DNA of 64,000 bases from Penicillium oxalicum (GCF_001723175.1 NC_064651.1:1116001-1180000), one strand, 5' to 3'; shown: positions 31,862 to 45,140, counted from the stretch's first letter. Numbers and translations are program-made. Notes: generated by a model not told the origin, from the letters alone.

Positions 31862-34800
31862 ATGGCACCTCTACCCATCAAGTTCACAGAACTCATCAAC
31901 GTACGTTGCCCACTGCGTCAAACTCAATGGAGACCTCCACTGACCATTTGCTAACACCGTGCTTTCCTCGCAGTTGACCAACGTTGGAATTGCGGTATGT
32001 CTCGCCTCACTTTGATTTGCAATGACGAGCTTGAATCGCGTTGAGCTCCGACTGCCCGTCTCGACCCCGGCGCATCCCGTCAACAAGCTTCATCTGGGTC
32101 TACAACGTACTGACATGCTTTGCGCCTCTAGCAACCATCCATTGGCTTCACCTCATGTGTAAGTCCCTTTCTTTGACCCTCGGAATACACCGGCGCGTGA
32201 ACGACGATTGGCTGACGATGGAACCATCTTCAATTAGACCCTTGAATCCGATCACTATGTCTGTGTTCGCCAGAAGCTCGACGAAGATGAGAAGCCCCAG
32301 GTTATCATTGTTGATTTGAAAAACAACAATGATGTGATGCGGCGACCAATCAATGCCGACAGTGCGATCATGCACTGGAGCAAGAACATCATTGCGCTGA
32401 AGGCCCAAGGCCGAACAATTCAGATCTTTGACCTCGCTGCAAAGCAAAAGCTGAAGTCTGCCGTCATGAATGAAGACATCGTTTACTGGAAATGGTTCAG
32501 CGAGAGGTCCTTGGGTTTGGTCACCGAGACTTCCGTCTACCATTGGGACGTTTACGACGCGACGCAGCAGAACCCCGTCAAGATGTTTGATCGCCTACCT
32601 AACCTCTCGGTAAGTTCCATATTTTGCCGACAGGCTGGAAGATATCAGGAAAGAACCAGCCACAGCTCATGCTCGGCCACTTCTAGGGATGCCAAATCAT
32701 CAACTACCGCGTCAACGCTGAGGAGAAGTGGATGGTCGTCGTGGGTATCAGTCAACAACAGGGTCGAGTCGTTGGATCAATGCAACTCTACTCCAAGGAG
32801 CGCGGTATTTCGCAGTTCATTGAGGGTCACGCCGCGGCGTTCGCCGACATCAACGTCGAAGGCTCCCCTCTGCCTCACCATCTCTTCACCTTTGCAGTTC
32901 GAACCCAAACCGGTGCGAAGCTCCAGATTGCCGAGATTGATCACCAAGAACCCAATCCTCGTTTCCAGAAGAAGGCCGTCGAAGTCTACTTCCCACAAGA
33001 GGCCGTGAACGACTTCCCCGTTGCCATGCAGGTTTCCACCAAGTACGACATCGTCTACCTGGTGACCAAGTACGGTTTCATCCACCTCTACGACCTCGAG
33101 ACCGGTACCTGTATCTTCATGAATCGCATTTCCAGTGAGACCATCTTCACCACCGCTGCCGATACCGAGGGTGCTGGTCTCGTGGGCGTGAACCGCAAGG
33201 GTCAGGTCCTCTCCGTTAGCGTGGATGAGAGCACCGTGATTGATTATCTCATGAACAACCCGGCCATGTCGGGTCTCGCGGTCAAGCTCGCTTCCCGGGC
33301 TGGACTCCCCGGAGCCGATCACCTTTACCAGCAGCAGTTCGACACCCTTCTGAGTGCGGGCAACTTCACGGAAGCTGCCAAGGTTGCCGCCAACTCTCCC
33401 CGAGGATTCCTTCGCACGCCAGAGACCATTTCTCGCTTCAAGAATGCCCCCCAGACCGGTCAGATGTCTGTCATTCTTCAGTATTTCGGTATGCTGCTGG
33501 ATAAGGGCTCCCTGAACCGCTACGAGAGTGTGGAGCTTGTTCGCCCAGTCCTTCAGCAAAACCGCAAGCACTTGTTGGAGAAGTGGATGTCCGAGAAGAA
33601 GCTGGAGGCGTCCGAGGAGCTTGGTGATATCATCCGGCCTTATGACATGAACCTCGCTCTGAACGTCTACCTAGAGTCGAATGTTCCTCACAAGGTGGTT
33701 GCTGGATTCGCCGAGACTGGTCAATTTGACAAGATCCTTGCCTACTCCAAGCAGGTCGGCTATCAGCCTGATTACACTCAGCTCCTGCAGCACATTGTGC
33801 GAGTTAACCCTGAGAAGGGTGCCGAGTTTGCGACTCAGCTCGCCAATGAGGAGGGTGGCGCACTCGTTGACCTCGACCGAGTTGTGGATGTTTTCCTGTC
33901 TCAAAACATGATCCAGCAGGCGACTTCATTCCTTCTTGATGCGCTCAAGGATAACAAGCCCGAGCACGGTCATTTGCAGACTCGCCTTCTCGAGATGAAC
34001 CTCGTGAACGCTCCCCAGGTTGCGGACGCCATTCTTGGCAATGAGATTTTCACGCACTACGATCGCCCACGCATCTCACAGCTCTGCGAGGGTGCTGGTC
34101 TTGTCCAGCGTGCGCTCGAGAACTCTGACGATCCGGCCGTGATCAAGCGCAACATTGTCAAGACGGATAAGCTGAGCAACGAATGGTTGATGAACTACTT
34201 TGGTCGTCTCTCTGTTGAGCAGACCCTGGAGTGCTTGGACTTCATGCTCGAGGCCAACATTCGCCAGAATTTGCAGGCCGTCGTCCAGATTGCCACCAAG
34301 TTCTCTGATCTGCTCGGACCCAACCGCCTTATTGATCTGCTCGAGAAGTACCGTACCGCTGAGGGTCTCTACTACTACCTTGGCAGCATTGTCAACCTCA
34401 GTGAGGATCCCGACGTCCATTTCAAGTACATTGAGGCTGCTACCGCGATGAGCCAGATCACCGAAGTCGAGCGCATCTGTCGGGAGAGCAACTACTACAA
34501 CCCAGAGAAGGTCAAGAATTTCTTGAAGGAAGCTCATCTGACCGAGCAGCTTCCTCTCATCATTGTCTGCGACCGGTTCAACTTCATCCACGATCTCGTT
34601 CTCTACCTTTACCAGAATCAGCAGTTCAAGTCTATCGAGGTCTATGTTCAACGAGTCAACCCCTCTCGGGCCCCCGCGGTTGTCGGCGGCTTGCTGGACG
34701 TCGATTGCGACGAGAGCATCATCAAGAATCTTCTCACCACCGTGGACCCGGCTGTGATTCCCATTGACGAGCTCGTGTCTGAGGTCGAGAGCCGCAACCG

Positions 34801-37323
34801 TCTCAAGCTGTTGCTCCCCTTCCTCGAGGCGACCCTTGCCACTGGCAACCAGCAGCAGGCTGTCTACAATGCGCTTGCCAAGATCTACATTGACAGCAAC
34901 AACAACCCCGAGAAGTTCCTCAAGGAGAACGACATGTACGACACTCTGACCGTCGGAAAGTACTGCGAGAAGCGTGACCCCAACTTGGCCTTTATTGCTT
35001 ACAGCAAGGGTCAGAATGACTTGGAGCTCATCAGCATCACCAATGAAAACTCCATGTACCGTGCCCAGGCTCGTTACTTGGTCGAGCGCGCTGATCCTGA
35101 AATCTGGACCTTTGTCCTGAGCGAGAACAACATGCACCGTCGATCTCTTGTCGATCAGGTCATTGCGACCGCAGTACCCGAGTCCACCGAGCCTGACAAG
35201 GTCTCGGTCGCTGTGAAGTGCTTCCTTGATGCTGACCTGCCTGGCGAGCTGATTGAGCTGTTGGAGAAGATTATCCTGGAGCCCTCCCCCTTCAGTGACA
35301 ACACCAGTCTGCAGAACCTGCTGATGCTGACTGCTGCCAAGGCCGACAAGAGCCGTCTCATGGACTACATTCACCAGCTGAACGAATTCTCTGCCGATGA
35401 GATCGCCGAGATGTGTATCCAGGTTGGCCTTTACGAGGAGGCGTTTGAGATCTACAAGAAGGTTAACAACCAGCTCGCTGCTGTTAATGTCCTCGTTGAG
35501 AACATTGTCAGCATTGATCGGGCTCAAGAGTTTGCCGAGCGTGTTGAGCTCCCCGAGGTCTGGAGCAAGGTCGCCAAGGCCCAGTTGGACGGCCTGCGTG
35601 TCACCGACTCCATTGAATCCTACATTCGCGCCAATGATCCTTCCAACTACAACGAGGTGATTGAGATTGCGACCCACGCCGGCAAGGATGAAGATCTCGT
35701 CAAGTTCCTGCGCATGGCCCGCAAGACCCTGCGTGAGCCCGCGATTGATACTGGTCTCGCCTTTTGCTTTGCCCGCCTTGACCAGCTTGCGGAGCTTGAG
35801 GACTTCCTCCGCTCAACCAACGTCGCCGACATTGAAGCTTCGGGAGACAAGGCCTATGAGGAGGGATACCACCAGGCTGCCAAGATCTTCTACACCAGCG
35901 TTTCCAACTGGGCCAAGCTTGCCACCACCCTTGTCCACCTGGAGGAATACCAGGCTGCCGTCGAGTGCGCACGCAAGGCCAACAGTGTCAAAGTATGGAA
36001 GCAGGTCAACGAGGCCTGTGTGAACAAGAAGGAATTCCGTCTCGCCCAGATTTGCGGTCTCAACCTGATTGTTCACGCCGAAGAGCTTCAGACCCTTGTC
36101 CGTCAGTACGAGCGAAACGGCTACTTTGATGAGCTCATCTCCGTTCTCGAGGCGGGTCTTGGTCTCGAGCGTGCCCACATGGGAATGTTCACTGAACTGG
36201 GTATTGCTCTGTCCAAGTACCACCCCGACCGCGTGATGGAGCATCTGAAGCTGTTCTGGTCTCGTATCAACATCCCCAAGATGATCCGTGCTTGCGAGGA
36301 GGCCAACTTGTGGCCTGAGCTGGTCTTCCTGTACTGCCATTACGATGAATGGGACAATGCAGCTCTCGCTATGATGGAGCGTGCAGCCGATGCCTGGGAG
36401 CACCACTCCTTCAAGGATATCATCGTCAAGGTTGCCAATCTGGAGATTTATTACCGTGCCCTCACTTTCTATCTCCAGGAGCAGCCCCTCCTCATCACCG
36501 ACCTGCTCCAGGTTCTCACTCCTCGCATCGACGTCAGCCGTGTGGTCCGCCTGTTTAAGGCCTCCGACAACATCCCTCTGATCAAGCCGTTTATGCTCAA
36601 TGTTCAGAGCCAAAACAAGCGTGCGGTGAATGATGCGATCAACGAGCTTCTCATTGAGGAAGAGGACTACAAGACTCTCCGTGACTCGGTTGACAACCAC
36701 GACAACTTCGATTCTGTCGAGCTGGCGCAACGTCTCGAGAAGCACGAGCTCATCTTCTTCCGTCAAATTGCCGCCAGCATCTACCGCAAAAACAAGCGGT
36801 GGGAGAAGTCCATTGCGCTCTCCAAGCAAGATAAGCTTTACAAGGATGCCATTGAGACCGCCGCCATCTCTGCCAAGCCGGAGGTGGTTGAGGACCTTCT
36901 TCGATACGTAAGTAACACTTGAGTCTGTTTGTAAACTTGACGACCATTTACTGATATATCCCTGTACAGTTTGTTGATATCGGTAGCCGCGAATGCTACG
37001 TGGGCATGCTCTATGCTTGCTACGACCTGATTCGCCCTGACGTGATCATGGAGATTTCATGGCGCAAGGGTCTGCACGACTTCACCATGCCCTTCATGAT
37101 CAACTTCCTGTGCGAGCAAACGCGCACGATCGAGATGCTCAAGAAGGATAATGAAGAGCGCAAGAACCGGGAGAAGACTCAACGCGTTGAGGAGGATAAC
37201 ACCCCTATCCTGGGTGGCTCCCGACTGATGCTCACGCAGGGCCCGGCAGCTCCGGCTAGTCCAATGCCTTATGGCCAGCCCACCGGGCTCGCCCCGCAAG
37301 CGACCGGTTATCGTGGATTCTGA
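31862..37323 (+). CDS. chc1: Clathrin heavy chain
   Basis: Six exons (31862-31900, 31974-31994, 32132-32158, 32238-32609, 32687-36907, 36970-37323), all in phase 0, encode 1677 residues, the family's usual length. The N-terminal beta-propeller begins MAPLPIKFTELIN, with ESDHYVCVRQK and VIIVDL repeats to about residue 330. The alpha-helical leg of repeated clathrin heavy-chain units follows (for example RVVDVFLSQNMIQQATSFLL and CFARLDQLAELEDFLRSTNV). The C-terminal trimerisation part ends in a Pro/Gly/Gln tail, TGYRGF. The protein forms triskelia that coat vesicles at the plasma membrane, Golgi and endosomes. Exons 2 and 3 are micro-exons of 21 and 27 nt. Codon use is strongly biased to C and G endings, as for abundant proteins. 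Antisense frames stay open by codon bias only. Confidence 0.97.
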
Positions 37324-37918
37324 GGTGATCATGGACTCAAAGAGGCCGTTCGGTCGTGCCATCCCTTCGCGGTTTTGATTTTTTTTTTCTCTCTTTATCC
37401 TTTTGTGTACCATACAGCGACGTGATGACCTTCTTGGTGCGAGCAAAAGACATGAGGTTTGGGTGGAGCAGCAGCTCTTGTGGATCCGCCATGCGCTCTG
37501 AAGGGCGCCATGTCCATGGCGGATTTTCCTAATGGTTTCTCTTTATTTTCTTATTGAACCTTATCCTTATTTCAATATTTATTCCTTCTCATGCAATGTA
37601 TCCACTAGGCATTTCCGCCCATATTCAATGTGTCGCCGACCCTCGGGGTTGGCAATCTGCACTTGCATTTTACTTTTTGTTTAATCTCCGGTCATCTCAG
37701 GCACACTTGTCCACTCTGCGGGCAGTAAATGCGTACGAAGGCAAGCCGTTGGACCACCCTGCGAATGAAGCTAAAGCCTGGTGAACAGAAAGGGGCATCC
37801 TTCATTCCTCCGTCGGCCCCTTCTGGAAGATTCAAACCAACTCGAGTATCCTCTTGTCCACAAGAGGTTGGACTTGGTCGGTGATCAACAGAAGTCCTGC
37901 AGATGGATTCCTTAAAAC
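37324..37918. other. 3' flank of clathrin heavy chain
   Basis: Probable 3' UTR and downstream spacer, with T-rich text at 37380-37400 and 37540-37580. No gene is seen. Confidence 0.5.
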
Positions 37919-38153
37919 TTGACGCCATAAGCAGTCTTGACTGAGCCATCGCAACCAGTGTCGTCTCCCGGCCCCAAAATCTCCCCTGTGGACGCATCAG
38001 GTCCGAGGTCCCACCGTCCACTGCAGAGTGTAGATTGTAGACAGAGGAACGTGTCAATTTGTCCAGTGGTCCAGTCTGGCGTATCCACCGCGCCCTCCCC
38101 GGTCGTAAGCTGCAGTGCTGCAGAAAACGGATTGTCTGGCCCCCACATTGATC
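37919..38153 (-). other. Possible coding remnant, about 78 codons
   Basis: A minus-strand frame with an ordered, Gly/Asp/Thr-rich look (for example GRWDLGPDASTGEILGPGDD, with three cysteines) ends in a stop at 37919. The sequence resembles a piece of a secreted protein domain, but there is no signal peptide, partner exon or family match that I can support. It may be a decayed gene piece or chance. Confidence 0.25.
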
Positions 38154-38398
38154 AACGCGCTTGACCTCAATCCGCCTAGAGACAGCTCTGCGTCAAGCCC
38201 ACTCGGCTAAATTTCTGCAGGCGCTCCGTTCCACCGAGCCGGGTAAGTGGTTGATTCAGGTGCTTTTTTTTCTTTCTCTTTTTTGGAAGAGGGGAAAGCT
38301 GGGCGGGTGAAGGTACGATTACTCAATGGCACTTGTCGGTCATTCAGGTTAGACGGGAGTCTCGACATCTAGAAGAGTGATGGAAGGGCATATCTCCG

Positions 38399-38429
38399 CT
38401 CTCTCTCTCTCTCTCCCTCTCCCTCTCCC
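38399..38429 (+). repeat. CT/CCT microsatellite
   Basis: A run of CT dinucleotides changing to CCCTCT units, all-pyrimidine over about 31 bp. Confidence 0.85.
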
Positions 38430-38985
38430 GCTCTTTTTTCTAATGAATCCAGGTGAATGATTATTCCAAGGACTATGTTTCCCGGGAAATCACCCATGCA
38501 ACTTTCTCTGTGGACGGCAGACGGGAAAAGCACAGGATTCTAGCTCGTGTTGTAGACCACTGATATAAGTTGACGCCGGATTCAATCTAGGCAAATCAGC
38601 TCGGTACTTGAAGCGAAACCCCCACGGATGACCCTTCTGGACACCCATCAACCATCTGCCAAACAAAAAAGGAAAAAAAAAAGAACCGTATGCATGTACT
38701 GTAAATGCACGATCGTCAACCATCCAACACCGTGCATGCTTCATCCTCGAACAACCCTAATCGAGTTCCTGCCGCAGAAGGCTCCTGCAGGACCAGCCCA
38801 GCTCAGCCTCTCGCAAAAACAACCACATCCCAGTGCATCAGTAAGACCACTTGCACTCATACACACGCTGACAGTGTGCATTCGACCTCAGATGCAGTCT
38901 AACAAACCACCATAGTCCAAGCTAGATACTGGACGTTAACAAACCAGCCCCTGGAAATAGTTGGGCCTGGAAGGTTCTCCCTCAG

Positions 38986-39010
38986 CTTCCTTCCCTTCCT
39001 TCCCTTCCCT
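38986..39010 (+). repeat. CTTCC/CCTTC pyrimidine microsatellite
   Basis: Imperfect tandem units of cttcc and ttccc, an all-pyrimidine tract. Confidence 0.8.
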
Positions 39011-39434
39011 TGGCCCCGGTGTGGTGCATACTGCATTCTATCTGCGGGCCTTTTGGAACCTTCTGACTGACCCAATCGAGGAATATGGATGTTGGTAATG
39101 CCTACTTGGCGCTACTCGAATTTTTTTTTAAAATCTCTTTCATCAATCTGCTTCAGCTTCCATTGCTCCGGTTTACCCCCCTTGTGTTGTCTTGGCATAT
39201 ACAGTAGATTGCGGAATACGGGAGATGTGGAGAGTATTGCTGACAGCTTTTTACGTTCCCTCCTTCCAATCCTTCCCCCTTTTGCGAGCCGGATCGGCTT
39301 TGAATCCATCTCACCAGTCAGTCTGTGGCAGCTTATCATGTCTGCTTTGGGGGGGGGTCTCGGTATCCCTTCCTTTTTTTTTGCTGCATGCCGTGGAGCC
39401 GTGTACAGATGATTTTTGCTTTTGCTTTTGTTTT

Positions 39435-39456
39435 GGGGGGGGGGGGGGGGGGGGGG
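39435..39456 (+). repeat. Poly-G tract of 22 bases
   Basis: An unbroken run of 22 G preceded by ttttgcttttgtttt. Such a run can form G-quadruplexes and is prone to length errors. Confidence 0.9.
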
Positions 39457-42400
39457 TTAATTTAGAGGCGGAATGGAGATGAAGAGTGGAGGTGTAAGAG
39501 GGAGGTCGGATCTCCATCTGATCTGGATGGAAAATGGGATGGAATGAGGGGGGAGGGCGGCATTTGCAATTTCAATGTTCATTCAATACGGTATGTAGCA
39601 TTGTGAGTTAATTGATCTCCGGAGGCATATAGTTGGCTGTAGTGTAGCTGTAGAAACGTGGGTAAATGAGACGATAATATGGAAATCCTCCATACACAAT
39701 TTGCGGAAATGCTTGTAACTGAGAAGAGAGATTACAGAAGGACGCTCCATTCCGTTTTACTCACTCAAAACTCCTAGCATATCGAACATTTCCTTCTCTT
39801 ATTCTCTTTTCTTCTAATTGGTATTTTTTTAACAAAAAAAAAGAAAAATCAATGAGGAAAAAGAAAAAAAAAAGGGCCGGTATTCTCGGAATTGATCTGG
39901 GGGCTTGGAAAGGCAGGGTTTCCGAGATGTGTGCACCTTCGGTCCGAAGCGCGTGGTGGAGGGGGGAGTCAATGGTCGATCGGACTAGGATTATTGTGAG
40001 TCCGTGGGAGATTTTTTTTGATTATGATGATTATGCATTTGATAATGCATGGTATTATGGTATCACGTACTTCGATTGGACTTGTTCCTTCTCGTGGCGC
40101 CGGCGTCGGTCATTGCCGAACTTGAGCACAGAGGGTGGACCAGATTTGCACACGAGTGATGCGTACGAGATTTGAAGGATATTTGTTTGTTGTTTTTTTC
40201 TTTGGGGATTTGAAGGAGATGAGAGGGGAGAGCGAACGTCCCCCGTGTATACTTTTACTTTCAACATAGTAGGTACGTCCGATGGTGGAGAGAAGCTTGA
40301 AGGTCTCGTGTACTCAAGACTGTGTAAACTGGAGACGGGGGAGTATTGATGTCTAAACGGATCAAAGTTAGGGGGTGAGTTACTGTCTTGTAGTACCTAC
40401 CTAGCTATAGTAACCTTGGTACTCAGGTCATCTTGAGGTATTTGGCCGTTGAGTCTCATAGTAAATCTCAACCCCGAGCGAAAAAAGGTCAATTTGATTG
40501 GCTTGAATAAGTGGCCCAATCGACTCGGACGGGGAATTAGATTCCTTGGACACCGAGATAGCCAAATCGGGTCCATGCAGGGCAAAAGTGCATAGAAGGT
40601 GTTAAGCCAGATAAACCATATTCATCCACAAAGTAGACTTGTGCGATTGAAACGGCTATACATGTGGTATGCTGATTATTCCCGTACAGGACATGGTTCC
40701 TTCTCCCCAGCCGGGTCTGAGGACTCAATAGGATATAATGAATGACGTCGGCGATTCCTCAAAACATGAAGGATTCATGAACCGCAGAGATAAGCAATTG
40801 TTGTGCTGTGATTGGTGGATCGTCGTCGAACCCGTAATCCTCTTTCGTTTCTTTATTATCGAGACTTTAAAGATAGTTCTTGAGTATTGAGTGAGATGAG
40901 GAGCGTCACTACCGTAGAGATAGCGGGGGGTGATGGTTGATTTATTTGGTTTTTTACTTATTTTTTCTCATAGGGTCAAACAAGTCCTTTCGCGCGGACG
41001 GAGAATGGGCCTTATCTTGCATGAATGCGAGAAGGTCTGAGACCGTAAACTAGGCTCCAGTTGAGGAGAGGGTAAAGGTCAGTGGATGGTGGGTGTGATC
41101 CGACTTGTTGGGGCACGGACTATTGTTGGACGTTTGTTCTGCCTCAGTGCTTGGCGTAGGTATGTAGCTACTAGCTAGTATGCAGTTGTTCGGTGTGGTC
41201 AGCTGTAGATCTACATGGCATGCTTGTACTTTCTTACTGCAGTTGATAGTGATACTCTTGGGTGAAGAGGTCGCAGGTAGAGAGACTGGTGGTGTTTTAC
41301 TATGGTAGCCCCAATTTTCCGATCAAGGTGCGCTTTTGGGGCGAATACTGCACCTGATTTCTTCTGAACAGGAGCGACCTTGGCGAAAGGGAGACACTCG
41401 CCATTGAGGGAGCGACCGCCTCGTTGAGGGTCTGACGATCGCCTCGATTGATGATACGGTGTTACTCTCGGCGTGCAGATTTGATCCTGGTCCTTGAGGA
41501 GGGAAACACTTCTTGGCTGCTTGGCGGGACACTTTCAGATCTCTCATTTGAAAAGGCCACGATCACAATAGATTGGAGAGCGGTGATAGTCTTCAAGGGG
41601 TGATCCGGCCAAATCTCCTCGCCCAAGAAAGACTGGGATGATCATCCCTTACTTTTGTCAAGTCTGTCCTGACTCGGCGAGGCCTAATGTCTTGATGTCT
41701 TGGGCCTTGGCATCTAGGTCAGGGGTCCTTTCCCACCAATTCTCTATTGACATGGTCCCTTCCATCCCGTCGTACCGGAGCCCTCGGACACAGGTGACAA
41801 GCACTTGCGGTCCCAGCAGTCTGTGTGTGTGTGCAATTAGACATGGAATGGATTCTGATGTTCCCGTGGGTAGATCATCCGTCTTGCCAAGTGGATCAGA
41901 GTCGAGCGCTTAGTGGACCTATTCGAAAGAGGTTCCCCGGTGATGGACTGCCATGAACCGGGAGACGCCTACAACGCTGCAGAAGCCCCTCTTTGTAGAC
42001 GAAGAGGGTACCTTGGCGACGGCCTGCGAGGTGGGACTTGAGTTTCAGGGAGTCTGAACAGATGAAAAGGGGGAGGGGGGGGTGAAAGGGATCAGTTCCT
42101 GTCCTTCAGGACCACTGGCAGCGGGCAGATCTTGATCTCTTTTTTCTGCGATGGTGCAGGACGCGCGTGGTGCGTGGCTCGACCTCAATCATGCTCTTCA
42201 AGACATCAATCACTACTAGATGGGGGAAAACAAGACTCGTTAGAGGTCCGAGTAGTACACGAAACGTTCTGCATGCCTAGCTTCTTCCGTGTCCTTCCAT
42301 AATGGACATTGGAGTAACAAAGACCGGGAAAGACACGATAACTTTCAGGAACGAGAGTGATAACCGACTCCCGAGTATGGGCGGGATGCACTTTGCCCGA

Positions 42401-42979
42401 GGTGAAGGACGTTGAATTATCGTGCAACTACTTATCCTTTCAATGCTCGAATCTTTCTCCCCTGAAAGTGAGGAGGTGGGACTGGTGACTGGTGGACGGA
42501 GAAGTCATCAACTCCGAGATCTGCCTCGGAAAGGCCCCCCCCCCCTCTCAGGTTCTCCGTCGATATCCGTGGTGATGGTTTGAAGCCAGTTGGCCAACGG
42601 GGTGATGGAGGTGAAGTAGAAGGAGGAGGAAAAGGAACAGACACGGACACGGGCGCCAGTGATAGGATGATCTTTAACTGTCCGTCACGGTAGAATTTGT
42701 TTTTTTGTGTATAAAGAGCTAGAAAGATCACCGTCCCACTTGGACATCCTACAGCCTACCGTCGTAGTGCGCGGAGTTATGCCTCAGGCGATTTTCCCAG
42801 CAGCAGTGAATCATGCAGGACCGAGGCTAAAGCCCCATGGGGCAAGTTCAATTCGTGTCTTTGCTGGTGGACGCAAATGAGGGTCCCCTCAATGTAGTGC
42901 GAGCCTTGATGGTGACTGTATTTCAATGCATCTGTTCAGACCATCAATCTACGTGAGAAATGCATAGAGGTGCTCATCT

Positions 42980-42998
42980 ATATTATTATTATTATTAT
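42980..42998 (+). repeat. ATT trinucleotide microsatellite
   Basis: About six copies of the tat/att unit, followed by a run of ten T. Confidence 0.85.
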
Positions 42999-44355
42999 AA
43001 TTGTTTTTTTTTTGGCCTTGGATAGCTAGCTACATTGTCCTCGTAACGATGGCATCCATACTGATCCGTGTGTCCGGTCTCGAAAAATAGATGATCTCAC
43101 CGGGCCCTTCTAGAAGCGCCGACCGCCACCGCTCGGTTAGGAATGGGGAGAACCGTCAATCGGAGCATGCATCCAAAGTTTGTATTACACTGTCCTTTGG
43201 GGAGGGATAAGAATCACGTGGGATGGCTACCCGCAGGAATAGGGCAAGAGAGCCAAAATTACATACATTGTCCTCCTGGGCTCAAGACGCGGGTTCATGG
43301 GGTGATCATCATATCACCGACCTTCTCAATTGTGCCAAAGGATAATTCTCCTTGGACTGACCGGAGATTCTAAAGAGTGACCCTCGGAAATGCCCAGCCC
43401 CCCCCCACCGGAGGCTCGGCAGTTTCGCCAGAAGATCAAAAATGTAAAAGGATCACGCAAGCAGAAATCATGTGCAATGGCAAGATGGAAGAAAATCAAA
43501 ACATTGAAAATAAAAATAAAATAAAAACCAGATGAGCCAAGGCTGAATGGAATGGATGAGAGGGAGAGAGACGATGGGATCGCCGTCCGGTGTACCGGTG
43601 AACCTCTTGGAGCAAGTCAACCAGCTGCTCGACACTGCGCCAGCCAGATCTTGGCCAGACCACCACTTTTCTTGACTCGGATCAGAGGGTCCCAAAGAAG
43701 GGATCACCTGAGTCAAGGAGTTGCTATATTCTTCTTGAGTGTATACAATCCAGAGGTCTTTCTCCCTCTTTCTCTCTACTTTTTCGGTTTTCTGTTTTTC
43801 CCCCCTTCGTAAAGAGACAAAAAAAGGAATGATAGAGAAAAGAAACGGGTTTGCATAGTACCAAACCCATCCAGACACCCAAAGAAAAAAAAAAAGGTTC
43901 CAAGAAGAACCACGGACCAGCCAGACCGTCGTTATCATCCCACCGTGGCGGGTGGAGCATCAAATTGGCTACTGGAATTTGATAATTACAACTGCCACAT
44001 CCTTCGGCCCTTTTGAACCGCGGGGGGGGGCCCAACTCCGACCAGCCGCCAGGAAAAGACGGGAATCACGGGAATTACCTCATTGATGGAGTCACCTTCT
44101 CTTTTACCCCGGCCATTGAAACTCTGCCGAGGCCCTGTGATAGGCACGGAGTCCAGTCCCCTGTCCGGACGTGACTACACTCTTCACGTTTGGCTCGTCC
44201 ACAAGTGCGCAGGAGGAGTCTCTCGATCAGTACTGAACGTCTGAGAGCGGCGTAGTGGTTCTCCACGAACCCGTCTAGGAAATGCCCGAGTCTAGGACGA
44301 GGACCAGACGAACGTCTCGTCAAGAATTAATGCCATTTTTAATATTTCCCGTTCA

Positions 44356-44424
44356 CTTTTTTTCCTTTTTTTTTTTCCTTTCCTTTTTGTTGTCCTAAAA
44401 AGAAAAAAAGATAAAAAAAAAAGG
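44356..44424. repeat. T-rich then A-rich tract, potential stem-loop
   Basis: Poly-T runs with cc interruptions are followed after a short spacer by poly-A runs ending in gg. The two arms are near-complementary and could fold into an A/T hairpin. The tract lies about 720 bp before the pyruvate carboxylase start. Confidence 0.5.
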
Positions 44425-44862
44425 ATCTGGCGAGTCAGACTTCCATTTGGGACGGTACCTGTCTTTTTGGACAATCGTATCGTGTCACTCTCTCTCACTC
44501 TCCACTGGTTCTGCCCGTGACCCAACGACTGCCTTTTATCTGCCCCTCCTCTCCCCTCACCTCCATTTAAGCATCCACCTCTGCATCATTCCTCGCCCGC
44601 GCTCTGCTCTTTCTGTTTCTTGCTCCCTCTCTCTTCCTCTTCCTCTCCTCCCTCCCCAACCCCCAATTCAACTCGAACCCATTGAGCCTTGAATCTTCAA
44701 GCCCTGCCACTGCACACACGTCGGGCTGCTCCGAACCTGTGACAAGTGTGCCGCCATCAGACCTTCCATCAGTGCAACTCCGATTGCATTATCGTCTGCC
44801 GAAATCGGACTCGCGCTTCGACTCGGAGCTCTCCCCCTCCCTGCTCAGCTAGCTGTATTTCC

Positions 44863-45014
44863 GTGAGTCACTCTCCCACCCTGTCCGTGAACACAATCCG
44901 TCAATGCGAAATTGCGCTTGTCTCGACCGGCCAAATTCTGTTCTTCTTTTCTTTTTAAAAGAAAAATAAAAACGAAGGGAAACGCTTCATTAACTCGCTT
45001 CCCGATTCCCGCAG
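44863..45014 (+). promoter_or_regulatory. Putative intron in the pyruvate carboxylase 5' leader
   Basis: A GTGAGT donor at 44863 and a pyrimidine-rich CGCAG acceptor ending at 45014 frame a 152-nt candidate intron in the leader. A ttaactc branch-like sequence lies about 20 nt before the acceptor. Removing it would also delete one upstream ATG region. This is inferred from consensus only. Confidence 0.4.
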
Positions 45015-45140
45015 TTGCTGGGTCGTCCTCACCACCTCACCCCGCCTTTCTCTCAATCTCTCTCTCTTGCTCTCCATCTAGTCTCTCACCCTTCTCCGTC
45101 TCCCCCTTCCCCCACCATCTTCCCACTCTCTACACACATT

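Larger units (their letters stand above)
38154..45140. other. Gene desert between clathrin and pyruvate carboxylase
   Basis: About 7 kb without a supportable gene. It is full of simple sequence: CT microsatellites, a 22-nt G run, poly-A and poly-T tracts and ATT repeats. ORFs of up to 158 codons exist (such as 43468-43938, minus) but contain low-complexity translation and no domains. The last 700 bp are the pyruvate carboxylase promoter and C/T-rich leader. Long non-coding transcripts or enhancer-like elements are possible but not visible from sequence alone. Confidence 0.5.

Noticed and set aside
34076..36829. Long antisense frames (533 and 338 codons) opposite clathrin heavy chain
   Set aside because: Same codon-bias artefact; no splice sites, domain or promoter support.
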